DNA from: Odontocerum albicorne
Taxonomy: Eukaryota > Arthropoda > Insecta > Trichoptera > Odontoceridae
DNA length: 64,000 bases
Reading direction: 5' to 3'
Assembly: GCA_949825065.1 (NCBI GenBank)
Contig: OX463842.1
Coordinates: 51,892,526-51,956,525 of the forward strand
Position numbers and translations under genes: made by a program. Shown in pieces: positions 1 to 11,004 of the stretch. Positions within the stretch are counted from its first letter, which is position 1. Each line of letters begins with the position of its first letter. Below the pieces are notes generated by a model. The model had not been told where the DNA came from and made no database searches. It saw only the letters and a list, made by a program, of their open reading frames with translations.

Positions 1-102
1 ATGTTGTAACCTTACTTTCTAGATGACCCTCGTATGTAAGAAAAAAAACGAGTATATAAATTAAAATTTTCGTTGTAATTCGTTTAGTCAAATACGTTTT
101 TT

Positions 103-276
103 TTTCAAACTTAAGATAATGGGAAACCCCTACCAGTTTTAAACTTAAGATAATAGCATAACGCTACCAGTTTTAAACTTAAGACAATGGCACGACCCTA
201 CCTGCCAGTTTTAAACTTAAGATAATGGCACATGCTTTCCAGTTTTAAACTAAAGATAATGGCACAACCCTACCAG
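103..276. repeat. Minisatellite, ~34-bp unit, 5 copies
   Basis: Five diverged tandem copies of a unit of about 34 bp built on TTTTAAACTTAAGATAATGG followed by CACAACCCTACCAG; the third copy is a few bases longer. The last unit runs directly into a foldback-element arm (ACCCTACCAGTTTAAAGGC). The ACCCTACC(A/G)GTTT part of the unit is itself foldback-arm sequence, so the array probably arose by tandem duplication of the arm edge. Confidence 0.8.
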
Positions 277-420
277 TTTAAAGGCTTCACGTCATTATCA
301 GGGGAGTGCAGACAAGTCATTTTATGCTCCTCTGATGTTGAGGTAAAAACCTTCAAACCAGTAGGGCTACACCGTTATATCAAGTGGAAAAAAAGTGTTT
401 TTCTAAACAAATTACAATAT
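264..420. mobile_element. Foldback element, compact copy
   Basis: Two inverted arms with almost no loop. The left arm (about 264-315) reads AACCCTACCAGTTTAAAGGC then TCAGGGGAGTGCAGACAAG. The right arm (about 325-417) reads TGCTCCTCTGATGTTGAGG, then CAAACCAGTAGGGCTACACC, and ends in AAACAAATTACAAT. The same arms occur at 6125-6430, 36900-37070 and 58032-58490. No coding capacity is visible. Terminal class is unknown because no target duplication can be fixed. Confidence 0.6.
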
Positions 421-935
421 TTCAAAATCTCCCCAATATTGACGCCTAAACTTAAAATAATACAAAAAAAATCGAAAGCTTTGTAAATACACAAGATTCA
501 AATTTTTCAAATATATAATTTATGTATGAATTATATGATCCAAATAAATGATAAATTTGGTTTGACTAATGACATAAGAAAAAAAAGATATAAATTGAAG
601 TAAGCTAATGAACCACGTCATATTATCAAATAAAGATTTACGATGCGAATCTATTTTATGTTCCCAAATTAGCTATTAATGTCAGACTGTATATTTAATA
701 GGCTTTACCATTTATTATTTCATTGTGTATTTATATTCAGATAAACGTTTTTTTTTTCTGGTAATAAATAAAATGTCTTTCTACGCTTTTAAAAAGGGTT
801 TTTATTGAATATTAAATATAACGAAACTTGAAATATTGTATATTTATTAATTTACTTTACAACTAAAATACCTTTCATTTTGCTTAAAAACCAGAAGACG
901 TAAAATGACGAAAATGTTAAGTAAAATAAAGATTT
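421..935. other. Unassigned AT-rich stretch
   Basis: Low-complexity A+T sequence with scattered stops in all frames. No recognisable gene, RNA or mobile-element end was seen. Confidence 0.5.
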
Positions 936-1177
936 ATTTATTCAAATGTCAGAAGAGTTCACGGGACTGTTACTATTTATTCAAATGTCAGAAGAGTTCA
1001 CGGGACTGTTACTATTTATTCAAATGTCAGAAGAGTTCACGGGACTGTTACTATTTATTCAAATGTCAGAAGAGTTCACGGGACTGTTACTATGTATTTA
1101 TTCAAAGGTCACAAGAGTTCACGGGACTGTTACTATGTATTTATTCAAAGGTCAGAAGAGTTCACGGGACTGTTACT
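936..1177. repeat. Minisatellite, 39-bp unit, 6 copies
   Basis: Copies start at 936, 975, 1014 and 1053 (39 bp each). Two 43-bp variants with an extra ATGT start at 1092 and 1135. Core: TCAGAAGAGTTCACGGGACT. Because 39 is divisible by three, two overlapping frames stay open through the array and translate as a repeated 13-residue peptide. These frames are by-products of the period, not evidence of a gene. Confidence 0.9.
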
Positions 1178-1340
1178 ATTCATTAAAGTTAAATGTTTGT
1201 CATTACGAATAAAATGTTTAAAATTTCCAATAACATATTGTTTTCGAATATTTTTTTAAATATGTGAAGACCCAAACAAAATTTGTTTGATATAAATTTT
1301 TTATTATGTAGAAATCATTAGAAACACTTTAAATTTCCTT

Positions 1341-1962
1341 TTAACCTTTCCCTTCCTGTGCTAAAAAAATCCACGCGTTCCTTTGTTGTGTATTTAATAC
1401 ACATCAATACACATGTAAAAATAAACTATTTAAAATAGAAAAAATAAGAATATTCATAGCCAATCACTTAAATTAATTAAATTTGAAGTCAAAAGTGATA
1501 ATAACTGAAATTTAATTGCTGAAAACATGAAAAAAAAACATCGGCCGACGTTCACAAAACGGGCGAAACGACCACCTCGAACGAAAGCCGGCTGGCTACT
1601 AAACGAGATAAACGACCGAACTGAGATTCTGTTTTTTGCGTTCCCATATACCGAAGTAGAGTGAGAGTGAGACGTGAATAGCATCGCTTGCTCACCCATA
1701 CGGATTTTTAGAATGAATATACCTACATCACACACTGGCACACGTTTGATTGTATTGGCGAATTTATTCCCGATTTTCACAAAATATATCTGATGCAACC
1801 GATAAATGTAATTATTCTTAATATTATTTTTTCATTCAATGCGTAAATGTATTTCGGAGGAATACCTAAAATCTGTACTCAGTATCTATTATATTTATAG
1901 AGATATTAAAGTTTTTAGAAGCAATGTGTACTAGTTACACATCACAGGGAAAGAAGGGTTAA
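1341..1962 (+). mobile_element. piggyBac-like TTAA MITE, copy A
   Basis: TTAA at both ends (1341-1344 and 1959-1962). The left end continues CCTTTCCCTTCCTGTG and the right end is CACAGGGAAAGAAGGG, giving an imperfect inverted terminal repeat of about 16 bp. TTAA duplications and C-rich termini are hallmarks of piggyBac-type elements. No transposase is encoded, so this is a non-autonomous MITE of about 620 bp. Six related copies occur (7774, 11842, 21685, 35982, 44820, 49561). A 114-codon minus-strand frame inside (1454-1798) has partial counterparts in other copies but no recognisable domain. Confidence 0.82.
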
Positions 1963-2575
1963 TAAAGATATAATTATCTTGAGAAATAATATATTATGAG
2001 AATTGAGCAATGACAATAAAATCAGTAGACGTTTTATATTTTTTAAATTAAAGTGTATAAAAATGTTCCTCCAATAAAACTATTTCTCCAATAAAAATTT
2101 TCCTCCAATAAAAATAAATAATTCAGTTGGAAGATTTAATGTCTGTCCTAGGAAAAAAACTCCTTTTCAAGTACAATGCTTCAAATATCAATGTAAGAAA
2201 ACATATGTAGCATAAAAATTTATCAATTCATAAAAAAAATCATATAAATTGTCATGATGTTCCAAAAACTTGTTTTTTTTTTGTTATTTAACGATTTATT
2301 TTATGGTACAAACATTTTTCAAAGGCTTTACCTATATTCAAATGTATGTTATATACTAAGAACTAATCTAATTTATGTATTATTATTATGAACTTGTTTA
2401 ATTTCAATTTTCTACATGTCATTATATTTTTAATAATCTTATTCTTAATTTCTTAGATATAGTTAATACCTACATACTACTTTACACTAGATAACAATTT
2501 TTACAATTAATTTTTTAGCAAGTACATGTCCACTCGTTCAAGCTTTTTATATTCCATAACATTCAATCTGACCTT
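1963..2575. other. Unassigned AT-rich stretch
   Basis: A+T-rich sequence with a short triplication of CTCCAATAAAA near 2070-2115. Nothing else is recognisable. Confidence 0.5.
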
Positions 2576-2579
2576 GGTA

Positions 2580-3015
2580 TCCCAGCTAATAGGTGGACTA
2601 GTCACGCAACAGATAACGCTTCGAGAGCCTGTGCTTATAACCGAAAGGTAGATCGGATATTTTCTCTCGTAGGCCCCCAGGGCAGTGATTAGAGGATTGC
2701 AGTGATTCTGTTAACTTTTATAGAATTTTACGGTCTGTACGAGGATTTCTTCACAGCGTGAAGTCGGGAGAGCTTTGTTCTGGGATGAGTGTTGAAAGAG
2801 ATCTTCAATGCCTTGTTCTGCACTCATTGATGCGTTAAGTGATCTGTGTTTCTCATACAATTCAAGTGATCTGTGTTTTTCATAGCATAGGTCAAGATAT
2901 GAAAAACAACGGTTTTAAAGAGGAGAAGCTTATTATTATGTGAAAGCAAGCTACGTGGATATAATTTTGAACTGGTAGCCCTTATGCCCTTGTGGGCGTC
3001 CATATACGCGGTCAA
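2580..3015 (-). pseudogene. Non-LTR retrotransposon RT C-terminal relic
   Basis: The minus strand at 2824-3015 translates to a stretch with SKLYPRSLLSHNNKLLLFKT and HILTYA, resembling the jockey-type RT C-terminal region where a short 'nK..LYK' block precedes 'LTYA'. Downstream on the same strand another frame gives LQNKALKISFNTHPRTKLS, like the 'QNK.LR' block that follows. Stops and frameshifts are present, so it is dead. Its 5' side meets the LTR-like repeat starting at 2991. Confidence 0.5.
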
Positions 3016-3360
3016 TGACCGATGAAATGACCTTTGTATTCCTTAGCAATAAAAAACAAACAAGTGCCAAGTCCACGCGCCGGTCATTCAACTCATTGCC
3101 GGGAGCGGAGCGCATTCCATGCAAGAGCGAGAACGCACCACATCTGTCTCGCCAGTTCCGTAAATAAATTATCACCTACATACGACATTAATCGTTTTGC
3201 GAATGCAGAAACGAGACGGCGAGATATCTTGCTCGCATTCCCGCACACACGCGGGAATAGTATAAATACCTACGTTACCAATAAAATTCCTTTTTCCGCA
3301 TTGCGATCGAAAACGTGTTTTATTTATCAACAAATCATCATCATCTCTCCCTTAAGGACA
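2991..3360 (+). mobile_element. Solo LTR-like repeat, family A copy 1
   Basis: Begins TGTGGGCGTCC and ends near AAGGACA (TG...CA). It contains the palindrome CGGTCAATGACCG at about 3009-3021, a TATA-like TATAAATA at 3261-3268 and AATAAA at 3280-3285, in the order U3-TATA-polyA expected of an LTR. It is co-linear with a minus-strand copy at 14001-14381. No internal retrotransposon coding region flanks it, so it is called a solo LTR. No target-site duplication was found, which limits confidence. Confidence 0.55.
3009..3021. promoter_or_regulatory. IR-1 palindrome, possible EcR/USP site
   Basis: CGGTCAATGACCG is a perfect inverted repeat of GGTCA half-sites with a one-base spacer, the layout bound by the ecdysone receptor/USP heterodimer. 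It lies about 20 bp inside the LTR-like repeat. The motif is seen; hormone response is inferred. Confidence 0.45.
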
Positions 3361-4015
3361 CATCTCCTAAACCCTCTTAACCCTTCGGTCTGATGGGAGG
3401 GGTAGGTTGTGAGTAATATATTATTTTTAAATATTTTTTCAAATTCATTTATTTATAAATACGAGATTATAAATAATGGGTCATACTTCTTCCTCTACAT
3501 ACTCTTTGTTTTGTATACATAAGTTTATTGTTTACGACGATAGATAAATAAATTTGCGGAATAAAAGAGAAAAAAAAATAAACGTTTTTTTTAATTTTTC
3601 CTGTTTGATATATTCATCATTACCTCAAATATATTTTTTACATCCCTCAATAAGCAAAATTTTTCCCACGAAAAAAAAGTTGGCTTTTACCCTCAAAATA
3701 AGCAGAAATTTAATTTTTAACTTCTTCGACGCCCCTAAATTTCTTCCCTCGAAGGTTTTTTTCATTTTCGGAAACAAATTTTAGTCAAAGGGAGCCAGGT
3801 ATGGGCTGTAAGTCGGGTAATTTAATGTTTGGAAGCCACAGTTGGGAAGAGCAGCCAATGCAAAATAGCTTTTGTGCACGTGTGCACATTGTCATGCAAA
3901 TGTAGAACCTCTTTTGTCCATTTTCCTCTCCTTTTCTCCTTCACAGCTTCTTTTAACTACATCAGCTGACCAGAGAAGTACTGGTCAGTTATTATGATGC
4001 CCTTATCTTTGTAAT
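3361..4015. other. Unassigned stretch
   Basis: A+T-rich with pyrimidine-rich patches around 3560-3780. A 76-codon frame there is phenylalanine/lysine-rich low complexity and is not credible as a gene. Confidence 0.45.
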
Positions 4016-4019
4016 TTAT

Positions 4020-4640
4020 TAGCAGTATATAGTACCTTCTGTATCCCAAAAAATTTAAGCCATATTTTTTCCAGCCGATTGCGACACTTTGAACTTCTAA
4101 GGGGGCTGTGTGCTCTTTTGATGCCACTGCATGGACTCCTGCATAAACTCACACTCATAAAGATGAACCCCGATGTCATCTCCAGTTACAATTTAACTCA
4201 AAATCTCCTCTTTGTGGTTTCTGCAGAAGTCCAAAAACTGTCCTGAACATTCGATGTGTTGTTGTTTTTGAAATGGACCCACCTTGGACTGAGTTTTTAC
4301 ATCCTTAACATAGATGCCTATTTACATCCCTAGATGAAGGACATTTAAAATGGTAGTAGGTGATACTTCAATCATCTATGCAAGCTGTTGTTTGCTTAGG
4401 CGAGCAACTCTTGGACATCACAAGCTTTTTTACTTGTTGACGTTTAAAGACTGGTTTCAACAGGTCGTCCTGGCCTAAAAAGACTATGCCACTTGTAAAC
4501 CATCGTTTTTTTTTTCAGAACAACAGTCTCCGTTAACCGCTAACATCTCTTCCGAAATAATTTGAGGTGTTTTCTTTAGTTTTGTGAGAAACTTAATGAC
4601 GGCGCGATATTTTTTTTTCATATTTGAGATGATATTGACG
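4020..4640 (-). pseudogene. Mariner transposase relic
   Basis: Minus-strand translation of about 4040-4330 gives FLDFCRNHKEEILS, a stop, IVTGDDIGVHLYECEF, then MQESMQWHQKST and KFKVSQSAGKNMA with IFWD. This is the mariner segment around the first catalytic aspartate (usual form 'GDETW') followed by the conserved 'SAGK...FWD' block. Stops interrupt the frame, and the HTH and the two later aspartates are not recognisable. It is a lineage distinct from the mariners at 27230, 42995 and 60867. Confidence 0.65.
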
Positions 4641-6119
4641 TTGGACATACTCACCCGACGATGTCATAAACAATACTGTCAAAATTATACTAAAACTTGG
4701 CCAATATTCTATAATAATAATGAGTCATATTATCGGAACATGCCCATGCACTACCACCCCTTCCCTCAACCCCTTCGTTTCGTTCAATTTATTGACCTTC
4801 ATAGATGAAGAACTTATTTTACTTACGTGTATTTTACAAAGAAGTTCTATATACTCGTAGTTATACAAAAGTAACTAAAACGTTTCTATCAAGTTTGGCT
4901 CACCTTTGTGTAGATATATCATTGAAACAACGAAGTTTTTAAACGATTTACATTAATACAGATAAATTAAACGAAGTTTATTTTGATCAAATTCCAAACT
5001 ATATCCCGACTATGAGAAACAAATTTGTGTATGCCATTCATAATGTTCAATTTATAAAATATTGATTCATCTGGTTTCAAGACAAAGTTAAAACGTGAGG
5101 CAAAAGAAACTGTGGAGGCTTTTAAAAGTTTGATATTAGCGAAATGAGGTTGTGTAGTAAGTTAGGGTTAGGAAATATCGGCTGCTTTATCTGAAGACTT
5201 TAAAAGCACACATTGAAAAGAACGAAAAAACAATAACGCAAAAGTTTTATTGCTAGCCATGGCAATTCAGATGGATTTCGTTTAGATTTTGCGGATTCTC
5301 TACGTTTTTTTGTACACTTTTTTATCATTCACACAATCCATTTGTGAGTCGAATACTACGCTTTTCTATGTCGTTGTTTCGAGCCATTTAATCTCGGTCT
5401 GGGACTTCAAAACATCAACAGTATACTAATCAAAGTGGAGACAACGCTGAAAAAAGGTTCAGTTTTTTTGTCAAGTGCCATTTACACACGAGCACGAGTA
5501 AAAGTATTTTTTTTTAAAACATTTTGCTAAAAAAGTACTTTTGTCACCAATACAAGACATAAGAAATAAGTAGCTATCAAATGGAGCAAAAAGCGCAATT
5601 TTCAGAGTGACTCCCCGCATAAAGCTCGGCATTTATTGTATTGTCTAATACCACTCCGTGCCTTATAAACTTTATCGATTTTGAAAGTAATTTGATCCTA
5701 TCTAAGTTTAAGTATCTCCCTTGAAGTTTAGATTGCCTTCAGATTAGCCTAATATAATCTGTTTTAATATAATTAAACTTTGATCCTGCTCATAAATAAA
5801 TACACACGCCAAGTTATCTGCGACACCTCAATGTTCCGGGTCCGTTTCGTATTTCGATTTGTAAACTAATTTAATTATTTCAATATACTTCCAAATTGAT
5901 TTTCCATCAGATTCTCAACTTAAATTTTACTTTAATCATATTTTAGTATATTATTTAATTATTTACTTGACAAGGAATACATAATTTATGAAAAACAAGA
6001 TAAACAATAAAGTCGAAATAGGTTACTTAAAGCGGACACTAAATTTATATGGATCTGGGTTTGTTAATTTTCATTTATTGTGTCCCCAGTAAACAAAGGT
6101 TTGCCTGTATCTTAAGGAA
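4641..6119. other. Unassigned stretch
   Basis: A+T-rich sequence without a recognisable gene, repeat unit or element terminus. A short frame at 4584-4808 has no family resemblance. Confidence 0.45.
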
Positions 6120-6435
6120 GAATAAATTAAAGTTATTGTAATTTGTTTTATCAAACACTGTTTATTCCACTTTTTGTAACGGTATAACCCTACCGGTTTC
6201 AAGAATTTCACCTCATCATCAGGGGAGCACAAACAAGACTGAATTATGTTCGAAGTGGTATCGAGATACACGCTGCTAACGGTAAACATTCGACTTGGCG
6301 AGATGTCGAATTACTCGGTACCAGTTCAAAGTCTTGTTTGTGGTCCCCTGGAATTACAAAAACTGGAATAAACTCTTTAAACCTTCACAACGTTAATACC
6401 TTAACTATAAAAAATATAATAAATTAAAGCTTTTT
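6120..6435. mobile_element. Foldback element, long-arm copy
   Basis: The left arm (about 6135-6240) carries TTATCAAACACTGTTTATTCC, ACGGTATAACCCTACCGGTT and CATCAGGGGAGCACAAACAA. A degraded right arm at about 6326-6380 has GTCTTGTTTGTGGTCCCCTG and TGGAATAAACT. The trailing CACAACGTTAATACCTTAAC segment is shared with the copies near 37020 and 58040, so it belongs to the family. No coding capacity. Confidence 0.65.
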
Positions 6436-6507
6436 ACCGATTATAAATTATTTAATACTTCTGTCACTAGCTGTCATCAACTTGTAAACTTGTGAGGGTT
6501 ATGTTAA

Positions 6508-6731
6508 TTATATGCATACACTACTGAAGTCAACCTCAGTTATATGCATACACCACTGAAGTCAACCTCAGTTATATGCATACACCACTAAAATCAACCT
6601 CAGTTATATGCATACACCACTGAAATCAATCTCAGTTATATGCATACACCACTAAAATCAACCTCAGTTATATGCATACACCACTGAAATCAATCTCAGT
6701 TATATGCATACACCACTGAAGTCAACCTCAG
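6508..6731. repeat. Minisatellite, 32-bp unit, 7 copies
   Basis: Seven head-to-tail copies of TTATATGCATACACCACTGA plus AGTCAACCTCAG with only a few substitutions per unit. TATGCATA inside the unit is palindromic. The low divergence suggests recent amplification. Confidence 0.92.
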
Positions 6732-6756
6732 TTATTCTAAACTTAATTTTCCTAGT

Positions 6757-6839
6757 AAAGTCGTTATCATAAATAATTAAAACAAAATTTATTGACGAGA
6801 AAGTCGTTATCATAAATAATTAAAACAAAATTTATTGAC
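6757..6839. repeat. 43-bp tandem duplication
   Basis: AAAGTCGTTATCATAAATAA and the following 23 bp occur twice in direct succession (6757-6799 and 6800-6839), essentially identical and therefore recent. Confidence 0.85.
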
Positions 6840-7773
6840 CGCTTATCATAAGTAACGGTCATTATATAGTGGCCAGACCTTTTATTAAATCACACTAACG
6901 GAAATTATTTATCTTATGTCATATTCAGGTTGTAATAATTTAGGTGTTTTACTAAATCTCAAACAATAATACCATATACGTTCCAACAGGAACACAATGA
7001 TGCAATTAAACATTTCCACTAAGATCGATTCACAGCATGGCATTCGACGTCCTTCGAAATCATGACCGGACCAGTGAACTATAAATCTTGGAAAAGTTTA
7101 TTTTAAGGACGTTAAAGGATTATTCCAAAGCATCTAAAGATTAAGGGAAGGCCTAAATATGGCTCATTTTTAAGTTTTTAAATTTAAACAACTTTCAAAT
7201 CAGTTTTGCTATCAAAACCATTTAATTTACGATTATTTGTAAGGAATATGTCAATTTATATTGTTCATTTATATTCAATGAATTTTTTTTTCACTACAGC
7301 TCAAGTCGCAAATGAAAAAGTATGCTGACCTTATTCAATTCTTGATTTCCATCGTTCTAAAAAGTTCTTTGTTAATTTTGTAATTTCTGCTGTTCTCTCT
7401 CAATCTTTTCGCCTGTCACACTCGCCCCTCGCATTAATTACATTGTAGCAATACGTTTTTCTAGTATCTTCTGTTGACTTGAAAAGTCACTTGCACAACG
7501 ACGGTGGCACATATATGATCGTTTATTGGGTGATACAATGATGATAATTTATCGAAATTTATGACTTAATTTGTAGTTACACAGATCACAATTATACAAA
7601 TCATTATTAGGAACCTCTTCAAAGTTGGATTTTACCATTTTTATCTAATATGTTAGGATCTCCACGGAGATTTTAATGTGAATACCGGAGAGTTGATAAA
7701 CCGATCATTAAACGCATTAAGGCCTAAGTAAGAATATAATTGAACTTTTTAATATGTTTATGTAAAAACGATT
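6840..7773. other. Unassigned stretch
   Basis: No gene recognised. A short run near 7663-7730 can be read as GDFNVNTGELI, like an apurinic endonuclease motif of LINEs, but it is too short to call. Confidence 0.4.
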
Positions 7774-8377
7774 TTAAACTTTCCTTCCTTGAGATGTGTG
7801 ACTAGTACACATTGCTCCTAAAAACTTTAATATCTCTATAAATATAATAAATACTGGCTGCAGATTTTAGCTATTTCTCCGTAATACATTTACACATTGA
7901 ATGAATAAAATAATATTAATAATAATTAGCACTTATCAGCCACATCAAAGACATTTTGTGAAAATCGGGAATAAATTAACCAATACAATCAAACGTGTGC
8001 AAGTGTTTGACGTAGGTATATTCATTCTAAGAAACCATTATGGGTGAGGAAGCGATGCTATTCACGTCTCACTCTCACTCTACTTCGGTATATGGGAACG
8101 CAAGACATAGAATCTCAGTTCGCTCGCTTCAGTAGCTCACGGGCTTTCGTTTGAGTTGGTCTCTTCGACCGTTTTGTGAACGTCGACCGATGCTTTTTTT
8201 ATGTTTTCAGTAATAAAATTTCAATTTTTATCACTTTTGACTTCAAATTTTATCAATTTAAGCGATTGGCTATGAATATTCTTATTTTTCCGATTTTAAA
8301 TCGCTCATTTTTACATGTGTATTGAATAATCAGCACCAGAACGCGCGGTTTTTTTAGCACAGGAAGGGAAAGGTTAA
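7774..8377 (-). mobile_element. piggyBac-like TTAA MITE, copy B
   Basis: TTAA at 7774-7777 and 8374-8377. Inverted orientation relative to copy A: it starts with the TGTGTGACTAGTACACATTG end and finishes with TAGCACAGGAAGGGAAAGG. It shares the internal TCACTCTCACTCTACTTCGG block with copies A, C, E, F and G. No intact coding frame. Confidence 0.8.
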
Positions 8378-8565
8378 ACATTCTTAGTTATTTAATTGTT
8401 AAGTAAGTTAATAGGTCGAGCTAGTTATAAAGCGCTCTTGAGATGGTCGTAATCGTCGGAAATAAGTTTGCTTTATACAATAAAGAATCTAACAATAAAA
8501 TATATATTTAACAAACGTCTCAGCTTTAACTCTGTGCAACTCCATATTATAATGTTTAACAATAA

Positions 8566-8696
8566 ATTATTTTGTTATTCCATTAACTTAATAAATTCCC
8601 ACTACACTTGTATCTACCCGCCTAAAGAGAGCCTCGGATAGGCGCTAGAAACACGTGTAGTGGGGATAAATGTACTTAGTAGAATAGCAAAATAAT
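8566..8696. mobile_element. Small foldback repeat, ~58-bp arms
   Basis: The sequence folds on itself: TTTGTTATTCCATTAACTTA ... CCCACTACACTTGTA ... CCGCCTA on the left pairs with TAGGCG ... CACGTGTAGTGGGG ... AGAATAGCAAAATAAT on the right, leaving only about 25 bp of loop. Arms are imperfect. No other copy was seen in the window. It may be a miniature transposon or a DNA hairpin of other origin. Confidence 0.55.
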
Positions 8697-9679
8697 GATT
8701 CGTTTAATATTTTAATATATAATAATATAAAAGACTGAAGGAGTAAAGAAACTATTTTTTCTCCTTTTTGATATTTATTGCAATATAATTTTATTGGTTT
8801 TTATATGTAAATAAAAAAGACTTAGTATATAAATTTTCCTTAAAAATAGGAGAAATAAATATATAGTTGTAATACTTCCATTATTTCTTACAAGACACCC
8901 TTATTTGAACATAAGAGTTCAAAGACATACATTTAAAAGTTAACTTTCTGCTAAAGTACGTGGAATCCTTTACCTCACAGAGGGAAAAAAAGTGACAAGA
9001 CAGATAGCTTTTCTTGTGTCGTGTTGAGAGTTGCAGTTAATCAAGATCAATCACTCCTGGAAATCTGGAAATCTGGGGCAAATTAAGATCCGATTTGTGG
9101 GACTGGTTTTGTTTTCTTGCTAAACCTGATATAAAGAGGGTGACAGGAGTTTGATGCAATGTTGAAGAAAGTTAAAGAGAAACAGATAAAAGTTAAATAG
9201 TTCATTTTAACGTTATATCAATTCTCACTCTTTCAAAGTTCAAAAATACCAAAAAAATTTCAATTTGACATCGCTATAATCTACATTTTTATTTATTTTA
9301 CATTATATACATATTATATCAAATAATAAGAAACACGTTTTAATTACAAGGAAAAAAAATATTAACAAAAAGAAAAGTCTTAATAAAGCATAATGACAAC
9401 AAGAACAGAGTTACTCATGTTTCTCTAAAAAGTAACTCAGTTATACCTACAAGATGTATTAAGGAGTTTAATCTTGAATTTATTTACTGCGATATAATAT
9501 TGATTCGTGTGCAAGTAAGTGGTAATGCTCTTAAGAGCTAAGTTTGTGAATATGATATTGAAAATAAATTCATGATTGCGTAAATAAATGCCAATGTAAA
9601 ATACTTTCATACAAAACTTCAAATGCAGCATAACTATCATTGGCCCCTACAAGATTGGAATAGCTAATAGGTCCGAAGT
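8697..9679. other. Unassigned stretch
   Basis: A+T-rich. No coding frame, terminal repeats or tandem array recognised. Confidence 0.45.
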
Positions 9680-11004
9680 AAACCGATGTAAGACTTAGTC
9701 TCGATTTCCATCCAATACTGACTAATATCATTCTAGAGAGAATTGAACCAAAAGTAGAGAACATCCTTTCCAGAGACCAGTATGGCGTCAGAAGAGGTGT
9801 GGGAACCAGATGAGCTGTACTGTCTCTACGAATACTACTATAAAACAGAATAAGAAGAAACCAAATCACATACATCGCATTCATAGACCTGGAGAAAGCT
9901 TTTGACAAAGTAGAATGGAAAAGACTCTTCGAGATTTAGAAGAGAATTGATATCAAATACAGAGATAGACGTATAATCCAGGCGCTATACAAAAATGAGG
10001 CCGCTATAATCAGATGTGACGAGGACACAAAGGAAGCCAATATAAGACAAGGGGTAAGGCAGGGATGCTCTCTGTCACTTGTTCTTTTTAACGCCTATAT
10101 ACAGAGCGCGATTGACGACTTGAGAGAGAGAATGAGTCACAGAGAAGGTGTAAAGATACACGGGCAAAAGGTGGATATGATAAGGTTCGCTGACAATATT
10201 GCTATGGTTGCTGAAAGTGAAGAAGAACTACAAGAAGTCTTAACAACTATAAAAAGCATTCTTCAAAATGACTACAGTATGAAGATAAATAAAGACAAAA
10301 CAAAGCTGCTGACTGTAGGCCGAGCGCAACACCAGATGAGAAAAGTGATGTCGGGTAAACCACTAAAGAACACCAAGGAGTTTGTCTACCTCGGGAGCAA
10401 AATAACATGGGGCGGTCGGTCCAAGAGCGAGGTCGACAGCCGTATACATCAGGCTAGACTTGCATTTAATAAAAGGTCGAAAATAATATAATCAAATAAT
10501 ATAGACCTAAAACTGAGAATACTCCTCATCAAGACCTATGTATGGAGTATATTGATGTACGGCTGCGAGACATGGTGCCTATCCGAAAGAGATAGACGAA
10601 GACTAGAGGCTTTTGAGATGTGGTCCTATAGAAGACTATTAGGAATTTCCTGGAGAGACCGCAGCACAAATGAAGAGGTTCTCCAATGAATCGAAGGAGG
10701 AAGGCACCTGCTCAGGATCCTGTCCGAAAGGCATGCAAGATGGATCGGTCATATAACACGACAAGAAGGCCTCTTGCATGCCATAATGGAGGGTATGACC
10801 GAGGGGACCAACTCTAGGGGACGCCCGCGCCGAGAGTACCTGGAGGACCTGTTGGTGGACGTGCGCTGCTCAACATATACAGATTTAAAAAGAGCCGCAC
10901 AGGACAGGGGGGAATGGAGGAGAAGAGTTGAAATTGCTGCAAACCAGTCTTAGGACTGCAACCACGGAGGAGAAACCGATGTAAGACTTAGTCTCGATTT
11001 CCAT
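9680..11004 (+). mobile_element. 5'-truncated LINE with 32-bp flanking repeats
   Basis: RT-domain relic at 9712-10972: ILERIEPKVENILSRDQYG, then IAFIDLEKAFDKVEWKRLFE, RQGVRQGCSLS (fingers/palm), MIRFADNIAMVAESEEELQ at about 10177-10233, FVYLGSKITWGG, then WSILMYGCETWCLSERDRRR and GRPRREYLEDL. The active-site box reads FADN, not the usual (F/Y)ADD, so a catalytic aspartate is lost, and stops interrupt the frame near 9811, 9937, 10488 and 10687. The insertion lies between two perfect 32-bp direct repeats (9680-9711 and 10973-11004, starting AAACCGATGTAAGAC), best explained as a long target-site duplication. There is no poly(A). Clade is uncertain. Confidence 0.85.

Noticed and set aside
905..1212. 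Two overlapping open frames with a repeated 13-residue peptide
   Set aside because: They exist only because the 39-bp period is divisible by three. No start context, no family, and both frames are open equally.
1454..1798. 114-codon minus-strand frame as a host gene
   Set aside because: It lies wholly inside a piggyBac-like MITE and is disrupted in other copies. Kept only as a finding about the repeat family.
7663..7730. LINE endonuclease fragment (GDFNVNTG)
   Set aside because: Only about 20 residues with no supporting flanking similarity.
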